Source of the DNA: Pontibacter roseus DSM 17521
GTDB lineage: Bacteria > Bacteroidota > Bacteroidia > Cytophagales > Hymenobacteraceae
DNA length: 48,125 nucleotides
NCBI RefSeq assembly: GCF_000373265.1
Contig: NZ_KB890771.1
Coordinates: forward strand, 1-48,125
Reading direction: 5' to 3'
Each line of letters begins with the position of its first letter. Within the stretch, counting starts at the first letter, position 1. Below are positions 8,556 through 17,686 of this stretch, in pieces. The translations under genes and the position numbers were made by a program. The notes under the pieces are model-generated. The model was not told the DNA's origin. It did not search any database and was given only the letters and a program-made list of their open reading frames with translations.

Positions 8556-8931
8556 CGGGCTGGTCCTCCTCTTTCAGGTCATTTTTTACGTGGCGCATCA
8601 GTTGGTCGAGCTCCTGCACATCCAGGTTGTTGTCCTTGGCGAAGAAGGACACCAGTTTCTCGAAGGAGCCTCCGAAGTAGCCGCTCATGAAGTTCTTCAA
8701 GAAGAAGCTCTTGTACTTGTCCTCGGCTACGAGCGGGAAATATTCGTGCGACTTGCCGTAGGCCGTGTAGCCCACGAAGCCTTTTTTCTCGAGTATACGC
8801 ACAATGGTGGAGACCGTGTTGTAGGCGGGCTTGGGCTCCGGCATCTGCTCGATGATGTCCTTGACGAATCCTTTTCCCAGCTTCCAGAGAATCTGCATGA
8901 CCTCTTCCTCTGCTTTGGTGAGCTCTTTCAT
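8539..8931 (-). CDS. BlaI/MecI/CopY family repressor
   Basis: A 130-residue winged-helix repressor: TKAEEEVMQILWKLGKGFVKDI, then the recognition region NTVSTIVRILEKKGFVGY, then a C-terminal dimerisation part. This is the usual length. Members bind dyads as dimers and are inactivated by proteolysis started by the M56 partner, here the gene at 7101-8555. Two dyads in its own promoter region (8965-9001) suggest autorepression. Targets elsewhere in the genome are unknown. Confidence 0.92.
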   Translation of the reverse strand: MKELTKAEEEVMQILWKLGKGFVKDIIEQMPEPKPAYNTVSTIVRILEKKGFVGYTAYGKSHEYFPLVAEDKYKSFFLKNFMSGYFGGSFEKLVSFFAKDNNLDVQELDQLMRHVKNDLKEEDQPDGDNR

Positions 8932-8955
8932 AGGCGGTGTTTCTGTTCAGTAGGA

Positions 8956-8986
8956 TAAATATATAACTAAATACTTAGTTTACAAA
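8956..8986 (-). promoter_or_regulatory. Promoter of the blaI-blaR1 pair
   Basis: On the minus strand a TTTG (8986-8983) is followed by 19 bases and then TATATTTA (8963-8956), one base from the TAnnTTTG consensus. This is the Bacteroidota -33/-7 arrangement, about 25 bases before the blaI ATG. Confidence 0.6.
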
Positions 8987-9001
8987 CTAAATGTTTAGTT
9001 T
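8965..9001. promoter_or_regulatory. Two BlaI-type dyad operators
   Basis: Dyad 1 (8965-8980) has arms AACTAA and TTAGTT. Dyad 2 (8984-9001) is AAACTAAA-TG-TTTAGTTT, with perfect 8-bp arms. Their centres are 20 bases apart, about two helical turns, so dimers would bind the same face. They cover the -33 element and the spacer of the blaI promoter, so binding should block transcription. Confidence 0.7.
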
Positions 9002-9018
9002 ACCGGTAATATTCTTTC

Positions 9019-9627
9019 CTATACCTGCTTTGTGTCAGGCTTTTCCAGTACGCTCACACTCAGAAACCCGCTGCCTTCGTGCAGGGTGCTCTTCCAACCC
9101 ATCTGTTGCAGGTACCGCCTGATGAAGTTGTTCAGCAGACCGTGGGCCACCAGAATGGCGGTGTTTTTCTGCTCGGCCTCCTGCGCCAGTAGCTCTGCGC
9201 CTTGTCGGGCCCGTGCCCTAGCCTGCAGGAACGTCTCAATGCCCTTGCTGTTGAAACCCAATAGCCAGAGGGCGCGGGCGCTGAGTAGCCAGAACCGGAG
9301 GGGCAGCCGGAGCAGGGGCAGGGAAAAAATGCGGCGTTCAAACTCCCGGAACTCATGCCGGACAAGCAGTTCCACGTCCTCCCCGAAAATGGCCTTGGCC
9401 GTGAGTTGTGAACGGATGAGGCTGCTGCAGTATACCTGTTTCACCTCTTTATAAGGTATGGCTTCGTGCTGCAGCACGAACTCCTCCACCTCGGCGGCAT
9501 CGTAGTCGCTGATGAAGGTGCGGGCATCGGCGGCGCTGAAGAACCCTTTTTTGGAGACTTTGGGCCGCGCATGCCGAATCAGGAAAATCTTCTGCCTGCG
9601 CACAGGCTGTGTTGGTTGGCTCTCCAA
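9019..9627 (-). CDS. Histidine phosphatase superfamily protein
   Basis: A 202-residue protein of the phosphoglycerate mutase/SixA fold. The catalytic RHG-type motif appears as LIRHARP near residue 17 and the second histidine in LVAHGLLNNFIRR. Hydrophobic and arginine-rich residues in the middle (FSLPLLRLPLRFWLL) suggest membrane association. No ATG fits, so the best start is TTG at 9627. It follows the acetyltransferase on the same strand by 55 bases. Substrate unknown. Confidence 0.75.
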   Translation of the reverse strand: MESQPTQPVRRQKIFLIRHARPKVSKKGFFSAADARTFISDYDAAEVEEFVLQHEAIPYKEVKQVYCSSLIRSQLTAKAIFGEDVELLVRHEFREFERRIFSLPLLRLPLRFWLLSARALWLLGFNSKGIETFLQARARARQGAELLAQEAEQKNTAILVAHGLLNNFIRRYLQQMGWKSTLHEGSGFLSVSVLEKPDTKQV

Positions 9628-9682
9628 GGTATAGGCGTTGCGTTCGTTACCACGTGTATACGCACGAGCCTCACCAAGTAGA

Positions 9683-10282
9683 CTAAGAACTGTGCTGCAT
9701 GCTCAGTCCAGCAAAAATAGTGGCCTTGATAGCCTCCCATTCCGGCCTCAGGATGCTGTAGTAAATCGTGTCGCGGCGGCGGCCGTCCTGCATGAGGGTA
9801 TGGCTGCGCAGAATCCCTTCCTCGGTGGCGCCAATCTTCCGCATGGCTTGACGGGAGCGCAGGTTCAGCACATCGGTCTTCAACTCCACCCGCTCGTACT
9901 GCTGCACCTCGAAGGCGTAAGAGAGGAGCAGGAACTTGCAGTGCCGGTTGAGCCCGCTGCCCCGATAATCCTTGGCCAGCCAAGTCCAGCCAATCTCTAG
10001 CCGCTTGTCCCGCTCCGACACGTTTCCGTAGGCGGTGCTGCCCGCCAGTTTACCCGTTGCTTTGTCCACTATCATGAAGGTATAGCGCTGCTCCTTCTCC
10101 CTGTCCCGAAGGGCGGCCTGCATCCAGGCGTCGAGTTCCTGCTGGTTGCTGATGCGGGAAATCATGAAGCGCCAAATGTCGTCATCGAAGGCAATGGTTT
10201 GCAGTTGTTCCTGGTCGGAATCGTGGAAGGGGCGGAGCAGTACGTGGCTGTTTTCCAGTCGGATATCGCTGTTGAAGTCCAT
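9683..10282 (-). CDS. GNAT family N-acetyltransferase (RimJ/RimL type)
   Basis: A 199-residue protein: LLRPFHDSDQEQLQTIAFD at the N-terminus, IGWTWLAKDYRGSGLN for acetyl-CoA binding (motif A, near residues 90-105), and the RimJ/L-like ELKTDVLNLRSRQAMRKIGATEEGILR block with the final RDTIYYSILRPEW. It probably acetylates an amino group of a small molecule or protein N-terminus. The ATG at 10282 is clear. It is divergent from the glycoside operon that starts at 10523. Confidence 0.85.
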   Translation of the reverse strand: MDFNSDIRLENSHVLLRPFHDSDQEQLQTIAFDDDIWRFMISRISNQQELDAWMQAALRDREKEQRYTFMIVDKATGKLAGSTAYGNVSERDKRLEIGWTWLAKDYRGSGLNRHCKFLLLSYAFEVQQYERVELKTDVLNLRSRQAMRKIGATEEGILRSHTLMQDGRRRDTIYYSILRPEWEAIKATIFAGLSMQHSS

Positions 10283-10522
10283 AGAGAATCAGTGTTGCTG
10301 TAGGTAACATACGCAAATCTGATTCCGGTGCAAAATCTGAGCGGGGAGAACATTGGTACTCTAAATAAAAAGTGCCTCAGAACAAGGGTAGAGGCAATAA
10401 TAAGTCAATTTTTATATAGCAGATTAGCAGCATCAACAACCCTATTTCCGTATCGTACGTTTCATATTTAACAAATCAAACTATAAACATTTGTATATAT
10501 AATAACATATAGATAATAGAAA

Positions 10523-11230
10523 TTGGAGAATTTGAAGGGAAGGAAAGCACTGGTTTCAGGAGGGAGTTCAGGTATTGGACGCGCCATCGCGCAGAAACTC
10601 TCCGAGGCCGGTACGCAGACAGCCGTGGCCGATATCGCACCCCCTGACTCGACCTCGTCTGACCGTTTCCATACCTTCCGCTGCGATGTATCCTCCGGAC
10701 CCGAGGTAGACACCTTGTTCCAACAGGTGCATCAGCAGCTAGGCAAACCTGACATACTCATTTGCAGCGCCGGCCGCGGCATCCACGAGAAGCTCACAGA
10801 GGGCGACCCGGAGAAGTGGCGGCACATCATCGAAACCAACCTGCTCGGAGCGCTGCGGATGGTGCGTGCTTTCACCCCAGGCATGCTCGAAGCCGGCCAC
10901 GGTGACGTGATCTTTTTATCATCAGTGGCAGCACAGCACCCCTATACCTATGGGGGGGTGTATGCGGCAACCAAATCGGCGCTGGAGGTCGTGGCGGAGA
11001 CGCTGCGCCTGGAAACGCTCCCGTTGCTGCGGGTAACGGTCATTGCACCCGGTGTCACCGACACCCGCTTTTTTGAGAACACTGTTTCCGGCTACCACAC
11101 CGCCAAGGAGATAGGCTACGGCGCCATCTCCCCGGAAGAGGTGGCCGGAGCTGTACTATACGCCGTGAGTCGCCCACCAGGAGTATCGGTAGGGAACATC
11201 ACCATCCGGCCCACGGCACAGCCATTTTAA
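10523..11230 (+). CDS. SDR family oxidoreductase, first gene of the glycoside operon
   Basis: A 235-residue classical short-chain dehydrogenase: the NAD(P) motif GGSSGIGRAIA near residue 13, the catalytic SS (FLSSVAAQ) and YAATK near residue 150. It would oxidise or reduce a hydroxyl or keto group in the pathway encoded downstream. Only TTG works as a start, because a TAG lies 4 bases before it in frame. The 240 bases upstream contain no gene and must hold the operon promoter. The next gene begins 31 bases after the stop. Confidence 0.85.
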   Translation: MENLKGRKALVSGGSSGIGRAIAQKLSEAGTQTAVADIAPPDSTSSDRFHTFRCDVSSGPEVDTLFQQVHQQLGKPDILICSAGRGIHEKLTEGDPEKWRHIIETNLLGALRMVRAFTPGMLEAGHGDVIFLSSVAAQHPYTYGGVYAATKSALEVVAETLRLETLPLLRVTVIAPGVTDTRFFENTVSGYHTAKEIGYGAISPEEVAGAVLYAVSRPPGVSVGNITIRPTAQPF

Positions 11231-11261
11231 AAGCAAACAGACAAACAGAACAAAACAGACT

Positions 11262-12380
11262 ATGAAACAAAGAATTCTGATAACGGGTGGGGCCGGCTTC
11301 ATCGGCTCTCATTTGGCAGACGAGTTGCTGCGCCAGGGGTACGAAGTGCGGGCGTTAGACAACCTGAGCGAGCAGGTGCACGGCAAAGATTGCAAGCGCC
11401 CGGAATACCTGCACGAAGACGTAGAATTGATAGTAGGCGACGTGCGTAATCCGGAGGATGTGGAGCGCGCGCTGGAAGGTGTGGATGCTGTTTTCCATTT
11501 CGCCGCCATGGTAGGCGTGGGGCAGAGCATGTATGAAATAAGAGAATACACCGATGTGAATAACATGGGCACGGCCGTGCTGCTGGAGGCGCTCATCAAG
11601 AAACCGGTGAAGAAACTGGTGGTGGCCAGCAGCATGAGCATCTACGGCGAAGGCCTCTACAAAAACCAGCAGGGTGAGCTGATGACGGCAGATGAACGCC
11701 CACTGGAGCAGCTCAAGGCAGCAGACTGGGAACTTTACGATGCCCAGAAGCAGGTGCTGCAGCCTATACCTACCCCCGAAACCAAGGCACCGACGCTCTC
11801 ATCGGTTTACGCCTTGTCCAAATACGACCAGGAGCGCCTGTGCCTTATGACGGGCCGCGCCTACAACATACCTACGGTGGCCATGCGCTTCTTCAACGTG
11901 TACGGCACCCGCCAAGCTTTATCGAATCCATACACTGGGGTACTGGCCATCTTCGCCTCCAGGCTGCTCAACAACAATGCTCCCATGATATTCGAGGATG
12001 GCTATCAGCAGCGTGACTTCGTGCACGTGCGCGACGTGGCTTTGGCCTGCCGCCTGGCGCTGGAAAATGACGAGGCGAACGGACAGGTGTTCAACGTCGG
12101 CAGCGGCAACAACTACACCATACAGGAGATTGCGGAGCGGCTGGCTACGGTCATGGACAAGAAACACCTCGCGCCCCAGATTACGGGCAAGTACCGCGTG
12201 GGCGACATACGCCATTGCTACGCCGACATCTCCAGAGCCCAGCAAGTGCTCGGATTCTATCCGCAGGTAGAATTCAACAGTGGACTGGAAGAACTGGCGG
12301 ACTGGCTGGAAGGACAGATTGCCTACGACCGCGTGAACGAGGCAAGTGCCGAGCTCGCAGCCCGCGGACTGACGGTATAG
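11262..12380 (+). CDS. NAD-dependent epimerase/dehydratase
   Basis: A 372-residue extended SDR. The Rossmann motif GGAGFIGSHLADELL is at the N-terminus, the catalytic serine in ASSMSIYGEG and YALSK near residue 185. The C-terminal half has the sugar-nucleotide-binding blocks (FEDGYQQRDFVHVRDVA, VFNVGSGNNYTIQEIA). It probably epimerises or dehydrates a nucleotide sugar (UDP-glucose 4-epimerase-like). It is the second gene of the operon, and a second, different epimerase domain occurs in the next gene. Confidence 0.88.
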   Translation: MKQRILITGGAGFIGSHLADELLRQGYEVRALDNLSEQVHGKDCKRPEYLHEDVELIVGDVRNPEDVERALEGVDAVFHFAAMVGVGQSMYEIREYTDVNNMGTAVLLEALIKKPVKKLVVASSMSIYGEGLYKNQQGELMTADERPLEQLKAADWELYDAQKQVLQPIPTPETKAPTLSSVYALSKYDQERLCLMTGRAYNIPTVAMRFFNVYGTRQALSNPYTGVLAIFASRLLNNNAPMIFEDGYQQRDFVHVRDVALACRLALENDEANGQVFNVGSGNNYTIQEIAERLATVMDKKHLAPQITGKYRVGDIRHCYADISRAQQVLGFYPQVEFNSGLEELADWLEGQIAYDRVNEASAELAARGLTV

Positions 12381-12421
12381 CCGCAGTCAATTGAATCCCC
12401 ATCAAAAGAACGAAGAGTGCG

Positions 12422-14467
12422 ATGAAAATAGACAATACGATTACACACAACACAAACTTGCCCACAGTGGGACTGGTAGAGTGGTTCAGACCCGGAGAGT
12501 ACGAGCATGTGAAGCAAGTGCTGGCAGACCTGAAGGAGTTAGGAATAACCGAACTCCGCACCGGTGTTTCCTGGGCCGATTACTATACCGAAGGCGGCAA
12601 GGAATGGTACAACTGGCTTATACCTACACTGGCCCAAGAAGTGACCTTACTGCCCTGCTTCCTGTATACCCCGCCTTCACTGGGGGAGAAGCCGCGCACC
12701 TCTGCGCCTCCCAAAAACCTGAAATCCTATGCTGATTTTCTGGATGTGTTCATCACCGACCTGGGGGAGCACTTCGAGTGGGTGGAGCTGTGGAATGAGC
12801 CCAACAACCAGGTGGAGTATGACTTCACCCTAGACTACGGCTGGAACAAATTCGCCGAGATGGTGGGCGGAGCCGCCTACTGGTGCAAGCAGCGCGGTAA
12901 GAAAACCCTTCTGGGTGGCATGAGTCCCATAGACCCTAATTGGCTGCACACCATGTTCGAGCGTGGCGTGATGCAATACATCGATGCAGTAGGTATACAC
13001 GGTTTCCCGTATGTGTTTGACCAGCAGTGGGATGGGTGGCAGTCTAATGTGGAGGCGGTGCGCGCGGTACTGGATAAGTTCGGCTCAAAGGCTGAGCTCT
13101 GGATAACAGAAGCCGGCTTCTCCACATGGCAGCACGACGAGTACAAGCAACTGGAGGAGTTCCGGTTGGCGCTTGATGCAGACGTGACACGCGTCTACTG
13201 GTACGGCCTGCAGGACCTCGACCAAAGCCTGCCCACCGTGGCCGGTTTCCACCTCGATGACCGAGAATATTACTTCGGGCTCAAGCGCGCAGACGGCATC
13301 CCGAAACTCCTGTACAGACTGATAGCCAACTACGGGGTAGAGGGGCTCGGCAATCTCAAGCACATCAAGAACTCAACTGAGGCGCTGCAAGGCAGACCCT
13401 ATACCTTGATAACCGGCGGTGCGGGCTTTGTGGGCACCAACCTCGCGAAGCGACTGCTGGAAGAAGGCAAGCGGGTACTGGTGTTCGACAACCTGAGCCG
13501 CGACGGCGTGGAGCGCAACCTGCGCTGGCTGCACACCAACTACCCGGACAACCTGGAGATTTATGTAGGCGACATGCGTGATTTGCACACCGTGCGCAAA
13601 GTGGTGAACAACGCAGAGGCTGTCTATCACTTCGCTGCGCAGGTAGCCGTCACCACTTCCCTGTTCCAGCCGCTCAACGACTTTGAAATCAATGCGCGCG
13701 GCATCATCAACCTGCTGGAGGCCATCCGGGCGCAGAACAATCCGCCGCCATTGGTATTTACTTCCACCAACAAGGTATACGGCGGCCTGGAGGACATGAA
13801 ATTCATATCGAACGGTAGCCGCTACAACCCAGCCGACAAGCATATCAAAGCACAAGGAATCAGTGAAAACCGACCACTCGACTTCCATAGCCCCTATGGT
13901 TGCTCCAAAGGCGCCGCCGACCAGTATGTGGTGGACTATGCTCGTACCTACGGTATACCGGCCGTGGTCTTCCGGATGAGCTGCATCTACGGTCCGCACC
14001 AGTACGGCAACGAGGACCAGGGCTGGGTGGCGCACTTCGCCATACGCGCCATTGAGGATAAACCTATCAGCATTTACGGAGACGGCAAACAGGTGCGCGA
14101 CATCCTCTTTGTAGAGGACTTGGTTGATGCCTTCCAACTGGCGTTGGAGCACATGCCTGCCATTTCGGGCCAAGCCTTCAACATTGGGGGCGGGCCGGAC
14201 AACACAGTCAGCCTGCTTGAGCTCATCCAACTCGTTGGGGAGTACAGGGGACAGGAAATTCCGCTGTCCTTCGGCGATTGGCGCACTGGCGACCAGCACT
14301 ACTATGTATCCGACATCCGCAAATTCAAGGAAGCAACCGGCTGGTATCCGAAACACAATGTACAGGAGGGCGTAGCCAAACTTTACCAGTGGCTGTGCGA
14401 GAGCAGAGGTATAGAAGTGCCAGCCTTATTGACAGAAGAACCAGAGAAAAAAGCAGCAGTAGCCTAA
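12422..14467 (+). CDS. Glycoside hydrolase (clan A)-epimerase fusion
   Basis: A 681-residue two-domain protein. Residues ~1-310 form a TIM-barrel glycosidase-like domain of clan GH-A: acid/base Glu126 in VELWNEPNN and nucleophile Glu230 in ELWITEAGF, both present. Residues ~325-665 are an NAD-dependent epimerase with TGGAGFVG (331-338), STNKVYG, and catalytic PYGCSK (Tyr492, Lys496). The blocks SCIYGPHQYG, EDQGWVAHF and YGDGKQVRDILFV resemble CDP-paratose 2-epimerase/tyvelose epimerase. There is no signal peptide, so the glycosidase half acts in the cytosol, unusual for such barrels. Its stop overlaps the next start (TAATG). The pairing suggests trimming and rebuilding of the same glycoside. 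Confidence 0.88.
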   Translation: MKIDNTITHNTNLPTVGLVEWFRPGEYEHVKQVLADLKELGITELRTGVSWADYYTEGGKEWYNWLIPTLAQEVTLLPCFLYTPPSLGEKPRTSAPPKNLKSYADFLDVFITDLGEHFEWVELWNEPNNQVEYDFTLDYGWNKFAEMVGGAAYWCKQRGKKTLLGGMSPIDPNWLHTMFERGVMQYIDAVGIHGFPYVFDQQWDGWQSNVEAVRAVLDKFGSKAELWITEAGFSTWQHDEYKQLEEFRLALDADVTRVYWYGLQDLDQSLPTVAGFHLDDREYYFGLKRADGIPKLLYRLIANYGVEGLGNLKHIKNSTEALQGRPYTLITGGAGFVGTNLAKRLLEEGKRVLVFDNLSRDGVERNLRWLHTNYPDNLEIYVGDMRDLHTVRKVVNNAEAVYHFAAQVAVTTSLFQPLNDFEINARGIINLLEAIRAQNNPPPLVFTSTNKVYGGLEDMKFISNGSRYNPADKHIKAQGISENRPLDFHSPYGCSKGAADQYVVDYARTYGIPAVVFRMSCIYGPHQYGNEDQGWVAHFAIRAIEDKPISIYGDGKQVRDILFVEDLVDAFQLALEHMPAISGQAFNIGGGPDNTVSLLELIQLVGEYRGQEIPLSFGDWRTGDQHYYVSDIRKFKEATGWYPKHNVQEGVAKLYQWLCESRGIEVPALLTEEPEKKAAVA

Positions 14468-15489
14468 TGCAACAACAAGACACCCTTATACCTGAGAACA
14501 CAAGCGCAGCCGCCGACAAAGCGGCTGCCTCTACGATGCAGGCCGCCGTCATCACAGCGCCTGAAACCATTGAGGTACAGGAGGCCCCTATACCTGAGCC
14601 GCAGACTGGGCAGGTACGCCTGCGCCTGCAGGGCTGTGGCCTCTGCGCTTCCAGCATACCTGTGTGGGAGGGCCGCGACTGGTTCACCTATCCGGTAGAG
14701 GCCGGCAACCCAGGCCACGAAGGCTGGGGCATCATCGATGCCGTGGGGGAGGGCGTGGAAGGTCTGAAGGCAGGAGACCGTGTGGCCGCACTGTCCTATA
14801 AATCCTATGCCCAATACGACCTGGCCGATGCCGACAAGGTGGTGAAACTGCCGGAGGCTTTAGCAGACAAGCCTTTCCCGGGGGAGCCGCTGGGTTGCGC
14901 TATGAACATCTTCCGCCGCAGCCAAATAGAGGCGGGCCAGACAGTTGCCATTCTGGGTATAGGCTTCCTGGGGGCGCTGCTGGTGCAGCTGGCCAAGCAC
15001 GCAGGTGCCAGAGTCATAGCCATTTCGCAGCGCGACTTTTCCCTGGACATCGCCAAAAAGTGTGGTGCAGACGAAGTGGTGAAGATGGACGACCATTACA
15101 AAATCATCGAAAAAGTGAGCGAACTCACCAACGGAAACTTCTGTGAGCGCGTACTAGAGTGCACTGGCAAAGAATGGCCCCTGAACCTGGCCGGTGAGCT
15201 ATGCGCCGAACGCGGCAGGCTCATCATCGCGGGGTTCCACCAGGACGGCATGCGGCAGGTCAACATCCAGCTTTGGAACTGGCGCGGGCTCGATGTCATC
15301 AACGCGCACGAGCGCGACCCACAGGAATATATCACGGGTATACGAGAGGCGGTGACAGCCGTGGAGCAGGGAATAATCAACCCGGACATGCTCTATACCC
15401 ACACGTTTACTTTAGATGAAATTGAACAGGCTTTCCACCACCTGGCCACCCGGCCCGATGGATTTGTGAAAGCACTCATCACACTATAG
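14467..15489 (+). CDS. Zinc-type alcohol dehydrogenase (MDR family)
   Basis: The start is the ATG at 14467, which overlaps the preceding stop by one base; a longer upstream reading would lie inside the fusion gene. The 340-residue protein has the catalytic-zinc cysteine in GCGLCASSIPVWEGRDW, the GHEGWG motif, and the Rossmann motif ILGIGFLGALLVQLAKHAGA. The four-cysteine structural zinc lobe is not visible, so it resembles the smaller threonine/sorbitol dehydrogenase relatives. It may oxidise a polyol or sugar hydroxyl in the operon pathway. The next gene begins 3 bases after its stop. Confidence 0.85.
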   Translation: MQQQDTLIPENTSAAADKAAASTMQAAVITAPETIEVQEAPIPEPQTGQVRLRLQGCGLCASSIPVWEGRDWFTYPVEAGNPGHEGWGIIDAVGEGVEGLKAGDRVAALSYKSYAQYDLADADKVVKLPEALADKPFPGEPLGCAMNIFRRSQIEAGQTVAILGIGFLGALLVQLAKHAGARVIAISQRDFSLDIAKKCGADEVVKMDDHYKIIEKVSELTNGNFCERVLECTGKEWPLNLAGELCAERGRLIIAGFHQDGMRQVNIQLWNWRGLDVINAHERDPQEYITGIREAVTAVEQGIINPDMLYTHTFTLDEIEQAFHHLATRPDGFVKALITL

Positions 15490-15492
15490 ACT

Positions 15493-16542
15493 ATGCAGGA
15501 AACCATACTCGGTAACAGCCAGGAGGCTGTTACAGCATCTTCTTCTTCCTCATCTCATAAACCAAGACTTGGCTTCCTGGGCGTCGGCTGGATTGGCCGC
15601 AACCGCATGGAAGTGATAGCTAAGAATGGAGCCGCTGAGGTAGCCTATGTGTCTGACACGTCTCCCAACAATGCCGAGGAGGCCATGAAATTTGCCCCAA
15701 ACGCGCAGCTGTTGAACTCCCTGGAGAGCATCTTGGAGCATCAGGAGTTGGATGCCGTGGTCATCGCGACCCCAAGTGCCTTCCATGCCGAGCAGAGCAT
15801 GCTGGCGCTGGAGGCAGGCAAGGCGGTGTTCTGCCAGAAGCCGCTCGGTCGCAACCTGGAGGAGACGAAACGCGTGGTGGAAACCGCCCGCAGGCAAAAC
15901 AAACTGCTGGGTGTGGATTTATCCTACCGCTATACCCAGGCCATGCAGCAGGTATACCAAGTAGTGAAAAGTGGAGAGTTGGGCCAGGTATATGCCGTGG
16001 AGCTGGTGTTCCACAATGCCTATGGTCCTGATAAGGCTTGGTTCTATGAGCCGAAACTCTCAGGTGGCGGCTGCGTGATAGATTTGGGCGTGCACCTGAT
16101 TGACCTAGCCCTCTGGAGCCTCGGCTTTCCGGAGGTGAAGCAAGTGAACAGCCACCTTTACGCCAAGGGCAAACCCATCAGTATGGCCGAAGGCAAGGTA
16201 GAGGACTACGCCACGGCCAGCATTGAACTCAAAACGGGCACGCATCTGCAGCTGAGCTGCTCCTGGAACCTGCCCGCCGGACAAGAGGCCATCATCAGCG
16301 CCACTTTCTACGGCACCGGAGGTGGTGTCGCGCTCAAAAACATCAACGGGTCTTTCTATGACTTTGTGGCGGAACGCTACTACGGTACCAAAACAGAACA
16401 ATTGGTTTCACCGCCTGATGAATGGTCGGGTAGGGCCGGTGTGGCCTGGGCGGAGCGACTTCAGAAAGGAGAGGGCTTCAGCGAGGAGGCCGAGGAATTC
16501 GTGAAAGTGGCAGAAGTACTAGACAAAATTTACGGGAGATAA
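15493..16542 (+). CDS. Gfo/Idh/MocA family oxidoreductase
   Basis: A 349-residue protein: N-terminal Rossmann fold (LGFLGVGWIGRNRMEV), the family CQKPLGRNLEE motif (EKP-type, near residue 117) and a C-terminal alpha/beta domain with GGGCVIDLGVHLIDLALW, which carries the usual DxxxH site. These enzymes oxidise or reduce ring carbons of sugars, inositols or nucleotide sugars. With the SDR and zinc dehydrogenase it is the third redox enzyme of the operon. It lies 3 bases after one neighbour and 4 bases before the next. Confidence 0.88.
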   Translation: MQETILGNSQEAVTASSSSSSHKPRLGFLGVGWIGRNRMEVIAKNGAAEVAYVSDTSPNNAEEAMKFAPNAQLLNSLESILEHQELDAVVIATPSAFHAEQSMLALEAGKAVFCQKPLGRNLEETKRVVETARRQNKLLGVDLSYRYTQAMQQVYQVVKSGELGQVYAVELVFHNAYGPDKAWFYEPKLSGGGCVIDLGVHLIDLALWSLGFPEVKQVNSHLYAKGKPISMAEGKVEDYATASIELKTGTHLQLSCSWNLPAGQEAIISATFYGTGGGVALKNINGSFYDFVAERYYGTKTEQLVSPPDEWSGRAGVAWAERLQKGEGFSEEAEEFVKVAEVLDKIYGR

Positions 16543-16546
16543 TATT

Positions 16547-17647
16547 ATGGAAGCACATCATCCTTCAAAAATCTTGATGACAGCAGATACCGTGGGCGGT
16601 GTCTGGACATACGCACTAGAGCTCATCAGAGCCATGGCCCCCTTCGGGACGGAGGTAGCACTAGCCACCATGGGCGGACTGATGAACGAAGACCAGCGAC
16701 GTGAGGCGGAGAGTATCCCTAACCTGACCGTGTATGAGAGTGAGTACAAACTGGAGTGGATGGACGAACCCTGGGAGGATGTACAGAAAGCCGGAGAATG
16801 GCTGCTGGAACTCCGTGACAAGGTGCAACCCGACCTGATTCACCTCAATGGCATGGCCCATGGCCACCTGGACTGGGGCAAACCGGTGCTGATGGTGATA
16901 CACTCCTGCGTGCTGTCGTGGTGGCGCGCCGTGAAAGGCGAAGACGCGCCCGAAACCTGGAAGAAATACAGCGAGATGGTGAAACAGGGACTGCAGACAG
17001 CCGACGTGGTGGTAGCACCGACCCAGGCTATGATGCACCAGGCCGAAGAACTGTACGGACCTTTCAAGCAGAGCTCGGTGGTGTACAACGGCCGTGGACA
17101 GCACCATTTCCAATTCGGCCGCAAAGAGCCTTTCGTGTTCAGCATGGGCCGGGTATGGGACGAAGCCAAGAACATCTCCATGTTGGCGCACATCGCCTCG
17201 GAGTTGCAGTGGCCGGTATACATCGCAGGCGAGGAGAAGCACCCAGCCACCGGAAAGCTGGTCGAACTGGAGAACGTGCACTTCCTGGGCCAGTTGACGA
17301 ACAAAGAAGTTTCCGACTGGCTATCAAGAGCCTCTATCTATGCCCTGCCAGCCAAGTATGAACCATTCGGACTGACCATTCTGGAAGCGGCTATGTCCGG
17401 CTGCGCACTGGTGGTAGGCAAGACAGAGAGCCAGGCCGAAATCTGGGGGAACGCTGCCAAGTACGTGGACCCGCAGAACGCCGATGAGTTGCGTGATGCC
17501 ATCAGCAAACTGATTGACGATGAGTTCTGCCGCAACATCATGGCCTGCCGCGCCGTGAAGCGATCCCACGGTTACACCGCCGACCAGATGGCGCAAGACT
17601 ACGCGAACCTCTACCGGCAGTTGACAAAAGCCACAGTCGCTGCATAA
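16547..17647 (+). CDS. Family 4 glycosyltransferase
   Basis: A 366-residue GT-B fold enzyme. The N-terminal ADTVGGVWTYALELIRAM loop marks the acceptor domain; the C-terminal domain has FSMGRVWDEAKNI and the donor-binding EX7E region YEPFGLTILEAAMSGCALV near residue 270. It transfers a sugar from a nucleotide donor with retention. There is no membrane segment. It is the only GT4 in the operon and is followed by three CgeB-like transferases, so at least two different glycosidic links are likely. Confidence 0.9.
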   Translation: MEAHHPSKILMTADTVGGVWTYALELIRAMAPFGTEVALATMGGLMNEDQRREAESIPNLTVYESEYKLEWMDEPWEDVQKAGEWLLELRDKVQPDLIHLNGMAHGHLDWGKPVLMVIHSCVLSWWRAVKGEDAPETWKKYSEMVKQGLQTADVVVAPTQAMMHQAEELYGPFKQSSVVYNGRGQHHFQFGRKEPFVFSMGRVWDEAKNISMLAHIASELQWPVYIAGEEKHPATGKLVELENVHFLGQLTNKEVSDWLSRASIYALPAKYEPFGLTILEAAMSGCALVVGKTESQAEIWGNAAKYVDPQNADELRDAISKLIDDEFCRNIMACRAVKRSHGYTADQMAQDYANLYRQLTKATVAA

Positions 17648-17686
17648 CAATCCCAAAGCTAACAGCAATCAACAATTGACAAGCAA

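Noticed and set aside
10373..10396. TGCCTC/GAGGCA hairpin in the divergent region before the glycoside operon
   Set aside because: Six-base stem with a twelve-base loop and no T-run; too weak to call a terminator or operator.
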